A stretch of DNA of 64,000 bases, taken from NCBI GenBank assembly GCA_003956705.1, contig QZCP01000037.1, positions 2,410 to 66,409 of the forward strand. Reading direction: 5' to 3'. Below are positions 52,017 to 60,715 of the stretch, piece by piece (position 1 is the stretch's first letter; each line of letters opens with the position of its first letter). The position numbers and the translations under genes were made by a program. The notes under the pieces are model-generated. The model was not told the DNA's origin. It worked only from the letters and a program-made list of their open reading frames with translations, and searched no databases. This DNA comes from Brevipalpus yothersi. Lineage: Eukaryota > Arthropoda > Arachnida > Trombidiformes > Tenuipalpidae.

Positions 52017-54879
52017 TAGAGAGAGAGAAAGAAAGATAGAAAAGTTCCAAGAAGACAGAATATGAGTGTGTTTACATGGGACAATCAGGACCTGAAGAAA
52101 GTGTCGAGTTTATCATGGAAATGCTCAGATAATTGTTTTCATCTCTTCTTTCCACTTAAGAAAGAGTAGAGGACAGGAATCATCTCAGAAAAGAAGATTG
52201 AATAGATTTCTAGGATTGAATGAAAGAAGATGGAATGAAAGGATAAGGTCATGATGGGAGGTTATGAGCCTGATAGACTGATTTGAACACAACCATGTAT
52301 TCAAGTGCCATTGTGTTGTATGTATTCTATTATTTGGAAATAAATTGATAGGAAAAATACGGCTATATGGGCAGCTTTATTTCCTATTTAACACATTAAT
52401 TCGATATGTATTTGATCCTCAATGAGCAATTCATGTTCATGGGAAGATTCAACATGTACTTCCTCTCTATCTCTCTTCCCCATCCTCATTTTCCAATCTC
52501 TATCAGCCTTTGGATAGCATCTTGGAACAACTTGATCACATACACACTCTCATCAGATTCATCAGTCTAGTGGATGATTGAAGCAGGAAAAAGGAAAAGA
52601 GAAGAGGAAACAGTGGATAACTTTGGAGGAAAGATGGTGAACATTGACGGATTATGTGTGTATTCATTATGCTTGTAAGAATATATTCTTCTATTCACAT
52701 GGAAAAGATGAAATAAGCACATATTTTTCATAGTTTTTGGAACTTTCATGCACTCAGATACAGGGTAAACACTTGAATGAATGAATAAGAAAAGGTGATG
52801 AGACAGTGTCTTTTATTGTGCAATCTTTGGGTGAGATTATCGAAAGAAATCCCATAAGGAATGAATAGATGCATGCAAGGATATTTTATTTATTCAGCTA
52901 TCTCAGATAGATAGAATGCTATGGATTGTGTGTCGCAATTCTGGTCTCATTCGAAGAAGAGAATATCATGAATTGGGCAATTTTGCATAACAATTGTGAT
53001 CAAGTGAGTATGCTACTGGAATTTTGATCTAATTTCAATTTCAAACCTCAATTTACATCAAATTACTATGCTACCTTCAGTGGATGACTCTAGGGTAGAA
53101 GAAAAAAGATACTCGAAAATTCATCATGATAAATTGAAAGATATTTCAACAAATGAATTGGACCCAATTCAAGTCCTTTTTACTTAAGCCCACAGATATC
53201 AGGGTGACTAAGGATCAGAGAGGGTCACATAACCGAATGGATTTTGATACATTTTCCAAATGTCACATGGGAAATGGAAACTTCCAAGCCAATTGGAAAA
53301 CGATAATGCAACACTGAATCCAATTCATTTCTATTCAAAATCCCATGTGAACATCTCCCCCTTTTTCCATCTACAATTCACTGTCTCTATTCGAGGTATC
53401 AGTATCAGTATATTTTCCAGATTTCCTAGGTTTCACTTCTACCACTGTGAAGTATTCTGCTGGTATAGATTTCCATGATCAAAGTAGCCACTATCATCAT
53501 CATTTTAGCACAGGACATTGAATCACTCATGGATTTTCCATCTAATCTTTGGACAATCTCCATCCATGATGCTTGCAACATTATGCCCACACATTGAGTC
53601 ATATTCAGACACACATAGATTCATGGACACACATGAATGATCTACCGAACCTGGCAACATCATCCACACAGAGAATACTTTCTAAGACTGTATGTTCATG
53701 ACATTGGCCAGTCTGAAGTGTAGCTGGCATGATCGATAACATCTGAACTCACTTTTATGTTCTCATATTAGTTGTATAATCATGTTCAAATGTCTTTCCT
53801 GTCTAGAATTCGATTATCTTTTCGCACACAGATTTACACCTACTCGTACAGAGACACACACACATACACACATTTATATATCACAGTTTTATGGATAAAA
53901 GAAAACAAATAATTCTCTAAATATACTTGGATTGAAGTAAGGAATGAGTGCAAAATAAATAAGAAAATCGTAAATCGAAATAACACAACTTTCGAATTAT
54001 CAGTCTATTGATAGAGTCGAATATCTGGGGAAACATTGAAGCCGATTGTGTGTTCACTGGGTGATGATTGAAACTGATGGGAATCCATAAGACGAAGAGG
54101 GAAAGAGCGAGAGAGAGAGGAATATTACCATCACCATTATGGAATCGGGAATATGTGATGATGATAATTTAGGTGAGAAAAAAGAAGAATCAATACTTTC
54201 CAATAGTGAGCCTGGGGAACCAGAATTTTGGTCAACACATAAGGGCTTGAAATTGGTAGTTCTCGCTCATGAAAGGTTACCAAAATTTATTTCCCGTATA
54301 ATCGGTGTTCTCATCAAAAATAAAAAATTGTCAAGATATTTCATGGAAATCACATCATCTTGGCACCTTGGCAAAGTGAAATTGAATGTAAACACAGCCG
54401 GATACAAATGAGCCATCATGTATCACAGATATTTTACCATGTTTCAGTATGCAAATCGAGATGACTATCTCTCTCTCTCCCCCTCTCTTCTCTTGCTTGC
54501 TTCATCCATGTTTTGATCAGAACAGGACGCTTGATTGACTCTTTTAGGGCACAAAATTATAAATTCATTTAGGGCTCATCAGAATTTGAGTTGGATAAAT
54601 ATAAGAAGATGAAAGGATTTCAGTGATCAGATAGATAAATACATGTATATTGGTAAAGAGGAAGAAATTTCTTGTTAAGAAACTTGAAGCACCTAAATTA
54701 GATCGGATAAAGGAGAGAATAATTTGAGCCTAAATTGTGACCTGATTAATTAGCTCTATCATCATGTAAATATAATGAATTCTAGGCAAAGCAATAATCA
54801 TATATGCTAGCTCATTGCTGTGATTCAATTTTTCTTGAAATCCGTTCTTATCGATATTTTTTTCTGTCAGGCTTTGTTC

Positions 54880-54940
<61 letters not shown>

Positions 54941-56649
54941 ATTCCTTTTTTCACTCCTTTTACGTTAACATTTAACCTTCTATGTATGCAAATTTGATTT
55001 GTGTTATGCAAATTTTTATGGATAAAGGCGATATTTTGGGCCACACATTTTATCGTCTCCAACAATTAAGAGGCACACAACACACAAGCAATTTTTTGCC
55101 AGAACAGTTTGGTGGCTTGTAGAGTATAATGAATTCGGAAGGTTTCTTTTCATACATAACCGAATGAATAGATCTTCTAGATAGATTCTCTCTACTCTTC
55201 AGTACTGATGATATATCTTGGAAAAAAATCAGTTAAGACTCTAGCTATTGATTCAGTCTTGGTCTAGAATTTTTTATCCTCCTTTCGGGATGCGCTTTGG
55301 TAAGAATTCTTCCAATGGATAATGTCTTATGCTCCTGGGTAGGGTTTCATTTCAACTGATTACACGCGACATTTTTTGAAAGAACAAAAAATATTCTCAA
55401 AAGAGGATAAAGGTCAAATAGTCATGTTTTCGTTAAACTGATTTTTACCGAAAAATTCTCTGAACTTAAAGTTAGATGATGATTTAAACTTCGCCTACAC
55501 AAAGTTATACTTCTTAGGAAGTTACCAATTTCTCCTATCTCAATATATCTACTCTTATTTTTGCTATTGTGCATTTACACACATATTTTAATCGAAGACT
55601 TCAGCAGGAAGTTTGTTCAACATCTCTGCTTCCGTTAGCATTTCATCGAGTGATCACGGAGTATGATGTGGAAATGAAATGTAGTTGCATTACTTTCTAT
55701 TTTCTCTTTCCACCTCAGAATCTTAGAAAAATAATCTAGCCTTGTAGTCTAATAAGATACCGAAGAATTCATTCTACAGATACTCCTCATCAGGTGTGGT
55801 GAATACCTAAATTCCAAAAAGTTCATAAGTATAATATTCATAAAGAATTCAAGTCTCATGTAAGAAAATACAAAGTATATACCTCTACACGTTTACTCTT
55901 TTCATCATTACGCTTCTATAGAAACAGAAGTTCAGATAGTTCTGTACTTTTCATTTGGTACTCTCTTCCTTGCATTCCTTATTCAACTTGAGAAATTTTC
56001 TCTCTTCCTCTTTCATTTCGATTCATCTTTTTTTTTATGAGCCCTGAAGCGTGATTACAATGAAGATTCTATCTGAGATCTGATGACACAAAAAAAAGCA
56101 ATGAAAATTGGCTTCATTCTTTGAGCACTTCTCTTCTTTTGTCAACTTCCTATCTCACCTCTGGTTTTTTTTCAACTTTCTCTCTTCCTTCCTCTGAAGA
56201 GTATACACACATACCTACACACACACAAGTGACTAATTTACATGCTTATTTGCATTCTGACTTGATTACTACCACCTAGAAACACGATAGAAAATAGACT
56301 TTTCTCACACCTCAGATAGTGTCATAACTTGAGGGTATCTGTATGTGTGTGTATATGTAAAAGAAATAATAGAGCTTTTCCTCCGATCTAATCTTGTTGG
56401 TTTTTATTCCACTTTTTGACTTCCACTTAGTGTTCATCATAATTTGTCACCTCTTCGTTATTGGAAATCAGTATAATTGAATTTTTTGATTGTGAAAGAG
56501 GAATGCAAACTCACCCAATACAAAACCATCCTTGGCCCATTGAACGGGACCAGCTTGATTGCCAATTGAACATTGAATTATAACGGTTGATCCTTCGATA
56601 ACTTCCACATGATCCGCAGGACTGACTCTAAAATATTGCTGACCAAAAC
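12560..56649 (-). CDS. sns: Nephrin / Sticks-and-stones family Ig-superfamily adhesion receptor (17 exons, 5' end missing)
   Basis: Single-pass cell-surface adhesion receptor. In flies this family mediates myoblast fusion, nephrocyte slit-diaphragm assembly and eye patterning by binding Kirre/Roughest-type partners; in vertebrates it is nephrin. Seventeen exons join with consistent phases (135,122,58,168,498,212,88,297,303,279,438,765,174,170,142,167,117 nt), giving about 1,377 residues from the first visible one. Order: Ig1 (1-105), Ig2 (106-about 235), Ig3 (to 327), Ig4 (328-427), Ig5 (428-526), Ig6 (527-627), Ig7 (628-720), Ig8 (721-866), Ig9 (867-about 972), FN3 (about 975-1121), membrane span 1145-1169 followed by RKRRKKR, then a tail to 1377 ending GHLV, which from memory is also the end of human nephrin. 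Family hallmarks are FGQQYFRVSP and VQWAKDGFVLG at the start, linkers LYPP and FAP between domains, and STYLIE in the tail. The start codon and signal peptide are not placed. Fly sns and hbs are duplicates, so the symbol is approximate. Confidence 0.93.
13018..13184 (-). CDS. sns: Nephrin-like gene exon P: cytoplasmic tail
   Basis: Phase 1 in, phase 0 out. The acceptor follows a pyrimidine tract (TTTTCTTCCAG) and the donor is GTATGT. It encodes VNPVGPDVTVNTYFMDD, then PHYVDAIRKNSYNQH and SPQTQLTDKPMSDNIK. Open reading continues past the acceptor upstream, so the boundary was chosen from the consensus site and phase. Confidence 0.85.
14932..15073 (-). CDS. sns: Nephrin-like gene exon O: cytoplasmic tail with STYLIE
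   Basis: Phase 0 in, phase 1 out, acceptor TCACAG and donor GTGAGT. It encodes HHGLSTYLIEDTLP and then TFYQPHGYPNYG. STYLIE is a conserved tail motif of fly Sns and relatives, which ties this short exon to the gene. Confidence 0.88.
15756..15789. repeat. (GA)n microsatellite
   Basis: About 16 GA units in intron N/O. Confidence 0.93.
17906..18075 (-). CDS. sns: Nephrin-like gene exon N: cytoplasmic tail
   Basis: Phase 1 in, phase 0 out, donor GTAAGT. It encodes TIEMYAPASGSGGSYNNG and then an acidic/serine stretch with SEAAYSGQMDYAM. TIEMYAP resembles the membrane-proximal tail of Sns/Hbs. Four tyrosines are possible phosphorylation sites. Confidence 0.88.
22595..22768 (-). CDS. sns: Nephrin-like gene exon M: transmembrane segment
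   Basis: 174-nt exon, phase 1 to 1, acceptor ACAG and donor GTAAGT. It encodes a short juxtamembrane stretch and a hydrophobic span of about 25 residues beginning LIIIAVSILGSSLLLL and ending ACFV. The basic stop-transfer run RKRRKKR follows, orienting the C-terminus into the cytoplasm. Confidence 0.92.
23024..23094. repeat. (CT)n microsatellite with TTTC interruptions
   Basis: CT tract broken four times by an extra TT, in intron L/M. Confidence 0.93.
24734..25498 (-). CDS. sns: Nephrin-like gene exon L: Ig9 and fibronectin type III domain
   Basis: Largest exon (765 nt), phase 1 to 1, donor GTAAGT. Ig9 has IGRLICRAQGAP, VTFQWMREG and DYGSYECVARNELG. FN3 follows: KPDTPLALRVVNR, WIILKWIPGFDGG, FRIRYQKYDG and EYIFSIMAYNELGNS. 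A serine-rich loop of about 60 residues (about 1015-1075, with one run of ten Ser) is inserted within the FN3 fold. Ig followed by FN3 next to the membrane is the nephrin layout. Confidence 0.93.
28036..28473 (-). CDS. sns: Nephrin-like gene exon K: Ig8 with a long insertion
   Basis: 438-nt exon, phase 1 to 1. Both cysteines (TAYLECRVDANP; SGAYECEAYNG) and the tryptophan (MIKWHRRE) are present. About 56 residues (roughly 763-818), rich in Ser, Thr, Asp and Pro, are inserted between the C strand and the E strand, making the domain about 1.5 times the usual length. The exon ends VANFIVKR before the GTAAGT donor. Confidence 0.92.
28474..35262 (-). other. Introns I/J and J/K of the nephrin-like gene (interrupted by exon J)
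   Basis: Two introns, 32,687-35,262 and 28,474-32,407, both AT-rich with scattered GA and TG tracts. The many ORFs on the minus strand around 32.8-33.6 kb are Phe/Ser/Leu-rich readings of GA-rich plus-strand DNA and show no domain. No RNA gene or mobile element is recognised. Confidence 0.65.
32408..32686 (-). CDS. sns: Nephrin-like gene exon J: Ig7, without cysteines
   Basis: Ig-like domain in one exon, phase 1 to 1, donor GTAAGT. It keeps the core tryptophan (ISYRWSKLDG) and the F-strand tyrosine (DSGTYRLEASNTQG), but both positions of the usual disulfide are replaced (SINITAKGNP, TYRLEA). The exon contains no cysteine at all. Splice sites and phase are intact, so it is not decayed. Confidence 0.9.
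35263..35565 (-). CDS. sns: Nephrin-like gene exon I: Ig6
   Basis: One complete Ig domain, phase 1 to 1, acceptor CCAG and donor GTAAGT. It contains FAPSKVSIKSTPGRPKSG, VNLTCESASSNPPAEVVW and DDGSLFICQATNKI. Its A-strand opening matches that of Ig4, as expected for the paired repeats of nephrins. Confidence 0.93.
36273..36569 (-). CDS. sns: Nephrin-like gene exon H: Ig5
   Basis: One complete Ig domain in one exon, phase 1 to 1, donor GTGAGT. It contains PPYKPSIIGYD, LKRLTCESQGGNPFATLKW and DNGAAYRCEASNPV, so both cysteines and the tryptophan are present. Confidence 0.93.
38445..38531. repeat. (AG)n microsatellite, about 43 units
   Basis: Uninterrupted AG dinucleotide repeat in intron G/H, the longest pure tract in the window. 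Confidence 0.95.
39422..39850 (-). pseudogene. Possible coding remnant inside the nephrin-like intron
   Basis: Two ORFs in different frames overlap slightly: 39,850-39,617 (77 codons, with YDNQQFMATCECIFDHSND) and 39,642-39,424 (72 codons, with FMSIVPQYFDSIPALPRF and LYCTAPYKTKYQIALLEW). The second frame can be followed upstream through one TAA into protein-like sequence (VFFVEYVQNTLIQMFGLG). The composition is richer than that of surrounding chance ORFs. No family was recognised. It may be a retrocopy or transposon fragment. Confidence 0.25.
40661..40695. repeat. (TC)n microsatellite
   Basis: About 17 TC units in intron G/H. Confidence 0.93.
42074..42161 (-). CDS. sns: Nephrin-like gene exon G: end of Ig4
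   Basis: 88-nt exon, phase 0 in and 1 out, acceptor TACAG and donor GTGAGT. It encodes DRNMKTFSCFAVNRALGETV, with the second cysteine and the G strand of Ig4. It is too short to stand out as an ORF and was placed by phase and family pattern. Confidence 0.87.
42162..44175 (-). other. Intron F/G of the nephrin-like gene
   Basis: About 2 kb of AT-rich sequence with (GT)n-like stretches near 42.29 kb. No gene, repeat family or RNA gene is recognised. Confidence 0.7.
44176..44387 (-). CDS. sns: Nephrin-like gene exon F: Ig4, first part
   Basis: Phase 1 in, phase 0 out, donor GTAAGT. It encodes FAPTKVTIKGPKEARAGD, then VTLTCRSDPSNPASEINW, giving the first cysteine and the tryptophan of Ig4. The preceding intron is only 134 bp (44,388-44,521), by far the shortest in the gene. 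Confidence 0.92.
44522..45019 (-). CDS. sns: Nephrin-like gene exon E: end of Ig2 and all of Ig3
   Basis: A 498-nt exon, phase 1 in and 1 out, with a GTGAGT donor. It opens with a Ser/Thr-rich loop (NLPNQSSTPTSATSDSSYGD). It then closes Ig2 (DNGISYTCSAVH), passes the linker YPPGPPEIVGYR, and encodes complete Ig3 with LTMICKSRGGNP, LTWFKNNE and NNAAYKCEASS. The Pro-rich linker between Ig2 and Ig3 is typical of nephrins. Confidence 0.92.
46424..46456. repeat. (CA)n microsatellite
   Basis: Pure AC dinucleotide tract, about 16 units, in intron D/E. Confidence 0.95.
46665..46738. repeat. (CT)n followed by (TTTC)n
   Basis: Compound microsatellite in intron D/E: about 28 CT units then four or five TTTC units. 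Confidence 0.95.
47231..47398 (-). CDS. sns: Nephrin-like gene exon D: Ig2, first part
   Basis: Acceptor CACAG, donor GTAGGT, phase 1 in and 1 out. It encodes the A to C strands of Ig2: VRVQQGEKVTLQCIVRGGKP with the first cysteine, then IRWYRKDVELRL with the core tryptophan. Confidence 0.9.
47948..48005 (-). CDS. sns: Nephrin-like gene exon C: end of Ig1
   Basis: Small 58-nt exon from an AG acceptor to a GTGAGT donor, phase 0 in and 1 out. It encodes VGPSGNSKSIRADSKLTVL, the G strand of Ig1, matching the VGP...IRA.AKLTV pattern known in Sns. It was placed from frame continuity as well as family resemblance. Confidence 0.87.
49485..49606 (-). CDS. sns: Nephrin-like gene exon B: Ig1, second half
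   Basis: Runs from a CACAG acceptor to a GTATGA donor, phase 1 in and phase 0 out. It encodes GFNRSIPGYPRLSMVG and then LEDDGMYQCQ, the F-strand tyrosine-x-cysteine motif that closes Ig1. The intron before it, of about 6.9 kb, is the largest confirmed one in the gene. Confidence 0.9.
50328..50363. repeat. (CT)n microsatellite
   Basis: About 17 CT units in intron A/B. Confidence 0.93.
51135..51201. repeat. (GA)n microsatellite
   Basis: About 33 GA units, nearly pure, in intron A/B. Confidence 0.95.
51954..52028. repeat. (GA)n with GATA interruptions
   Basis: GA tract of about 26 units followed by GATAGATA and further GA units, in intron A/B. Confidence 0.95.
54139..54411 (+). CDS. Unassigned 90-codon ORF in intron A/B
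   Basis: ATG-initiated ORF on the strand opposite to the host gene: MESGICDDDNLGEKKEES, EPGEPEFWSTHKGLKLVV, HERLPKFISRIIGVL and SRYFMEITSSWHLGKV. Unlike most intronic ORFs it lacks low-complexity runs and has balanced composition. No domain is recognised. Chance or a remnant remains possible. Confidence 0.22.
   Translation: MESGICDDDNLGEKKEESILSNSEPGEPEFWSTHKGLKLVVLAHERLPKFISRIIGVLIKNKKLSRYFMEITSSWHLGKVKLNVNTAGYK
54881..54940. repeat. (TC)n followed by (TTTC)n
   Basis: Compound tract in intron A/B with the same structure as the one at 46,665-46,738. Confidence 0.95.
56515..56649 (-). CDS. sns: Nephrin-like gene exon A: Ig1, first half
   Basis: First exon that can be placed. It is bounded by an ACAG acceptor and a GTGAGT donor, phase 1 in and phase 1 out. 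It encodes FGQQYFRVSP, the B-strand cysteine (IIQCSIG) and the C-strand tryptophan (VQWAKDGFVL). These words are highly characteristic of the first domain of Sns/Hbs/nephrin. Because it begins in phase 1, at least one coding exon that ends in a single G lies upstream. Confidence 0.9.
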
Positions 56650-57602
56650 CTGTGTAATGAATGAAAAATGAGAGGAAAAGAAATTAGAATTTTGTATTGT
56701 TTTATAAACAATATTTGTGCCTTATGGATGTTCGAAATTTTTGATAAATAAGATAATTCTATCAGAATCAATGGCAAGTGACAGTGTTTTCATCATAATG
56801 TCGTCTAGAGAATCAAATATGATTCCATGCTTGTGATCATCACCAGGATAAGCACCTTGAAGTCGAAAGATTTTATTATACTCTTGATGCTCATTCTATT
56901 GGAAGTCTGTTCAAATTCTTTTTATCGGATAAAATTTCTCTCCACCTTGAAACACACAAGTGATAACTAATTCCCAGATTCCCTTGAACTTTTTACTTTT
57001 CTTGAAAGCTGAGCTCTCTTAGCTCTCGAAACAATACCTATGAGACAGATATACACATTTTGAAAAAAAAATCTGGATTCCTGGACTCAGCTTTCAGGGG
57101 TTCTATCTAAAAATCTAGGGTTTGCGCGGGAAAAGTTCAAGCAAAAGTGAACTCAATGGGTATAATGTTGGAAAAGGACAAAACATTATGAACAATGAAG
57201 TGAATACTGCACATTTATAATGCAAGATTTTTCAAAAATTCATAATAATTAATCATCAAATTCGTAGAGGGAGACAACGAAATGGTATATACATGTATGT
57301 TCAGAGCATAGTCTCTTTTGGGAATTTGGAGTTGGATTCGTCACGAGTCATTTGAATTTTGAGAATACAATGAACTGTCGAACAATATGATGTGTATAAT
57401 TCGATTCAAATAATTATTTTAGAGTCTGCAGAAGAATGAATGGTGTTCGAATGTAAATGAAATGTAAAAATTCTGAACACAGTATAGCTGGATTTTCTCT
57501 AGAGAAATCAAATGAAGAAGAAATTCCTTTCTCTTCAGAATGGATATATTCTTGCTAAAGTAAGATATCATTATTATCATTATCATTACCCCTTAGACAT
57601 GT

Positions 57603-57627
57603 ACACACACACACACACACACACACT
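57603..57627. repeat. (CA)n microsatellite
   Basis: About 12 AC units about 1 kb upstream of exon A. Confidence 0.9.
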
Positions 57628-59588
57628 TGTATACGAAGAAAAAGAAGATAGTTTCTGAGGCGGATATTGTGGATCAAATAGTGTTCAAATACGAATTATG
57701 ATCATTAATCATGCTCATTCGTGAGCTGCTTCTCATGAGGAAACTGTAACATTATTAATTACTATTCTGACCTTAAAGTTGCTATATTGCACATAATTCT
57801 TCCAAAGAAAAAGAGAATGTAAGCTTCAAGTATAAAACACAGTACAAGAAACTTTAGAGAAGAATGAAGAGAGAGAGAGAAAGTAAATAAAATTTATTTC
57901 AATTTGATATTGGAAAACAATATCAATTCCCTTTGAGCGCATTATAATGACAATCATATCAATCATGGTCAGATTGGCTCATGAACTTTCACTCTCTCCC
58001 TCTCTCTTCTCACTTGGTGAATTTGCTTCAATTTGAACCCATTTCTCCGAGAGACTTTGTAATGAAATAAATGTGATATTGAATGATACTGTCAAATTTG
58101 AAAACAGATCCTGGAAATAAGTGAGATATCACATCCAGCCAGCCAGTGAATGAATCATGAATCAGAGAATACATATTTCCCAGAAATGAATTGAAGAATT
58201 TTTAACCACCACTTTCAAACTTCCACATGGCCAAACTTATTGATTCCAATAGGTACCCTGTGTAGATGTGATTTGAGAACTTTTCTTCAGTTTTCTTTTC
58301 TCCATCATATACATACAGGAAATACATGGCCAAAATGCGCATATATATATATTTACTAATTGATCTAGATCCATTGTTTAATAGTGTTCACGATGAATAT
58401 GTGTATTCAAATTCAAGTGAATGAATTTCATCTTCAAAGAGAAATGATAGTAATTTAATTTGATTGCTTTCATCTACTTTTCCAGCATATATACATCTAT
58501 GTGTGTTGACTTTTTCTCTTTTTCTTCTTCGAACTATTTTTCCTACGAGAAAAAGCTTTTCTGATCTTTTTCTGATGTGAAGACAAATAGTGACATTTTG
58601 CTCTTCCAGATGAAGTGAATCTAATTTGAATGAATAAAATGGGCACACATACACACAGAGAATTTTGTGTGTATATATATTCATCGTAGAAAGACAGATA
58701 GAATAGAGAGAATCTAAAAATGGAGGTCCTCTATACTCTCTTATTTAAATTGAGATAAATCTCCAAATAATTATGTTCATTCATTCGATAAGTCAGCTTT
58801 GAAAGTCAAAATGAAAGATGAACAATTCGAATTGAGACTGATATCAATTCTTTCCAGGAATTTCCAGGAAGAAGGGAATAACTTTTACTTTTCTTTACCG
58901 AAAACCTTGCGATATTAATACACTTCAGCGGGTATCGAAGAGAGAAAATCTTGGGATTTTTACTCTTCTCAAGAGTAAAAAGGGAGTATATTGGATAAAT
59001 TCACGTATCATGTTCACAATCTGGTCAAATATACAGTTTTGGAAGCATTCATGATACAAGTGATCCTCTCTACGCTCTCTCAATATTAGGTTCAATTGGA
59101 GGCACAATATGTATTGCTTTAAAGAGAGAGAGAGAGGTCTGTGTGAAGTTTTTCTTTCTGAAGGATACAATTTTTGATGGCTTCACTCAGTCTCTCATGA
59201 AAAATGTTCCATGTTACATGAGAAGATAAAGTGATGAGATTGAAGCGAAAAAGAGAGAGAGGCAGATAGAAAGAGAAAATTCAATGAAATGAGAAGGCCA
59301 AAGCTCATGGCAATAACAGACAAGACAGAGAAAGAAAGAGAAGGAGAAAGAGAGAGGAATACAAGAATGATGAGGCGAATCTTGAAAAATTTATGCATTA
59401 TATAAGAGTGTGTATAAATAAATTTTTGTTGCCCCTTAAAATATGCATGAGATTCAGTCTGAACAGTCTGGAGGACATGAAGATGATTAAAAAAAATTTT
59501 CTCTACCTCAACATGAACATGAAGCGAATTTGTGGGTGGCAGATAAGCTGATGAGTGATAGCAAACTACTATTAATTGATGTCAAACT

Positions 59589-59591
<3 letters not shown>

Positions 59592-59623
<32 letters not shown>
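59592..59623. repeat. (CT)n microsatellite
   Basis: About 15 CT units, followed directly by a GAGAGAGAAG arm that can fold back on it. Confidence 0.9.
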
Positions 59624-59624
<1 letters not shown>

Positions 59625-60651
59625 TCTCGGGAGAGAGAAGTAAATCCTCTCTCGAACATAGTTAATACTGATTTATTGGACAAGGAAGAATCGAACATTG
59701 GAAGATGTGTGTGTATGTATATAAAAAAGATGAGAGACAGACAGAATTACAGTAACAGTAGTAGTGGAAGTAGTAGCATAAGTGTGATATAAGTTGCATT
59801 GAAGAGGAAAAAAATTAGACCGAAAAGGATTAAGTAACAGAAAAAGAGAGAGGATTTTTCATGATTTTTGAAAGGTGTGATGGTGATGATCGTAATCATG
59901 AGGCTAAGATTAACCTTTTCAATTGCAATAAGTCAAAGTGTATAAATGAAGCATACATCACATAACCTTACCTATTGGACAAGTTAATCTTTCATCACTC
60001 TACTTCAATTTTTTGACTTGCTCTGATCTCTTCTCAATAGGAAATGCTGCCGAAATTTTCATCTCTATCTATCTTCCCCCTAAAAAGCTCTCTCTCTTTT
60101 TCTCATTTTATCTCTCTAGTCAGCATCGAAGATTTCTTGCATTACCAATTCCGGACAGAAGAAGCAAAGGTGAAATAGAGAGAAGAAGAATACTTGAAGA
60201 AAAGTTGAAAAGTAGCTTAATCTCAGCATCCACAAATGCCCTTCAATTGGCTAGTTGATTCCTTTTTCCTACATTTCAGCACACATACACACACATTCTT
60301 CTTCCAGCTAGCAAATGGATTCTTGGATAAGTAGATCGAGTTGGGCTCGAAAGTGTATGTGATGGGGAGTTGAATAGAAGTGGATAGGGAAAAAGGAAAG
60401 AATGGACATTCAATTTGCTCAAATTCTGACAAATAACGAGAATTCTTTCACTTTATCTGACAGCATGAAGCAGATTTCTCTTATCTGAACAAAGAATAGT
60501 GAAACAAGAATGCTATCGATTGAGAATCAAGCAAAACTATCAAATGTCACAGTGAAATACTTCCCTTTTTGTTCTCTCTCTCCTTTCCTGAAACTAATAA
60601 TAATACTGATTGTTCGTCTAGTCACTCATTAGTTGATCATAAATTAACAGT

Positions 60652-60654
<3 letters not shown>

Positions 60655-60713
<59 letters not shown>
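60655..60713. repeat. (GA)n microsatellite
   Basis: About 29 uninterrupted GA units upstream of the first placed exon. Confidence 0.95.

Positions 60714-60715
<2 letters not shown>

Larger units (their letters stand above)
49607..56514 (-). other. Intron A/B of the nephrin-like gene
   Basis: About 6.9 kb of AT-rich sequence with long GA/CT microsatellites at 50,328-50,363, 51,135-51,201, 51,954-52,028 and 54,881-54,940. One plus-strand ORF of 90 codons (54,139-54,411) is the only stretch with protein-like composition. Nothing else coding is recognised. Confidence 0.75.

Noticed and set aside
59195..59398. 67-codon minus-strand ORF with signal-peptide-like hydrophobicity
   Set aside because: Leu/Ser/Phe richness comes from GA-rich plus-strand DNA; no suitable phase-1 donor joins it to exon A.
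60146..60260. In-phase hydrophobic reading frame ending in ILLLSISPLLLLSGI at the GTAATG donor, which would join exon A directly
   Set aside because: It has no methionine and a TGA upstream; CT-rich DNA gives such Leu/Ser runs by chance. The alternative frame with ATG is listed as a low-confidence finding.
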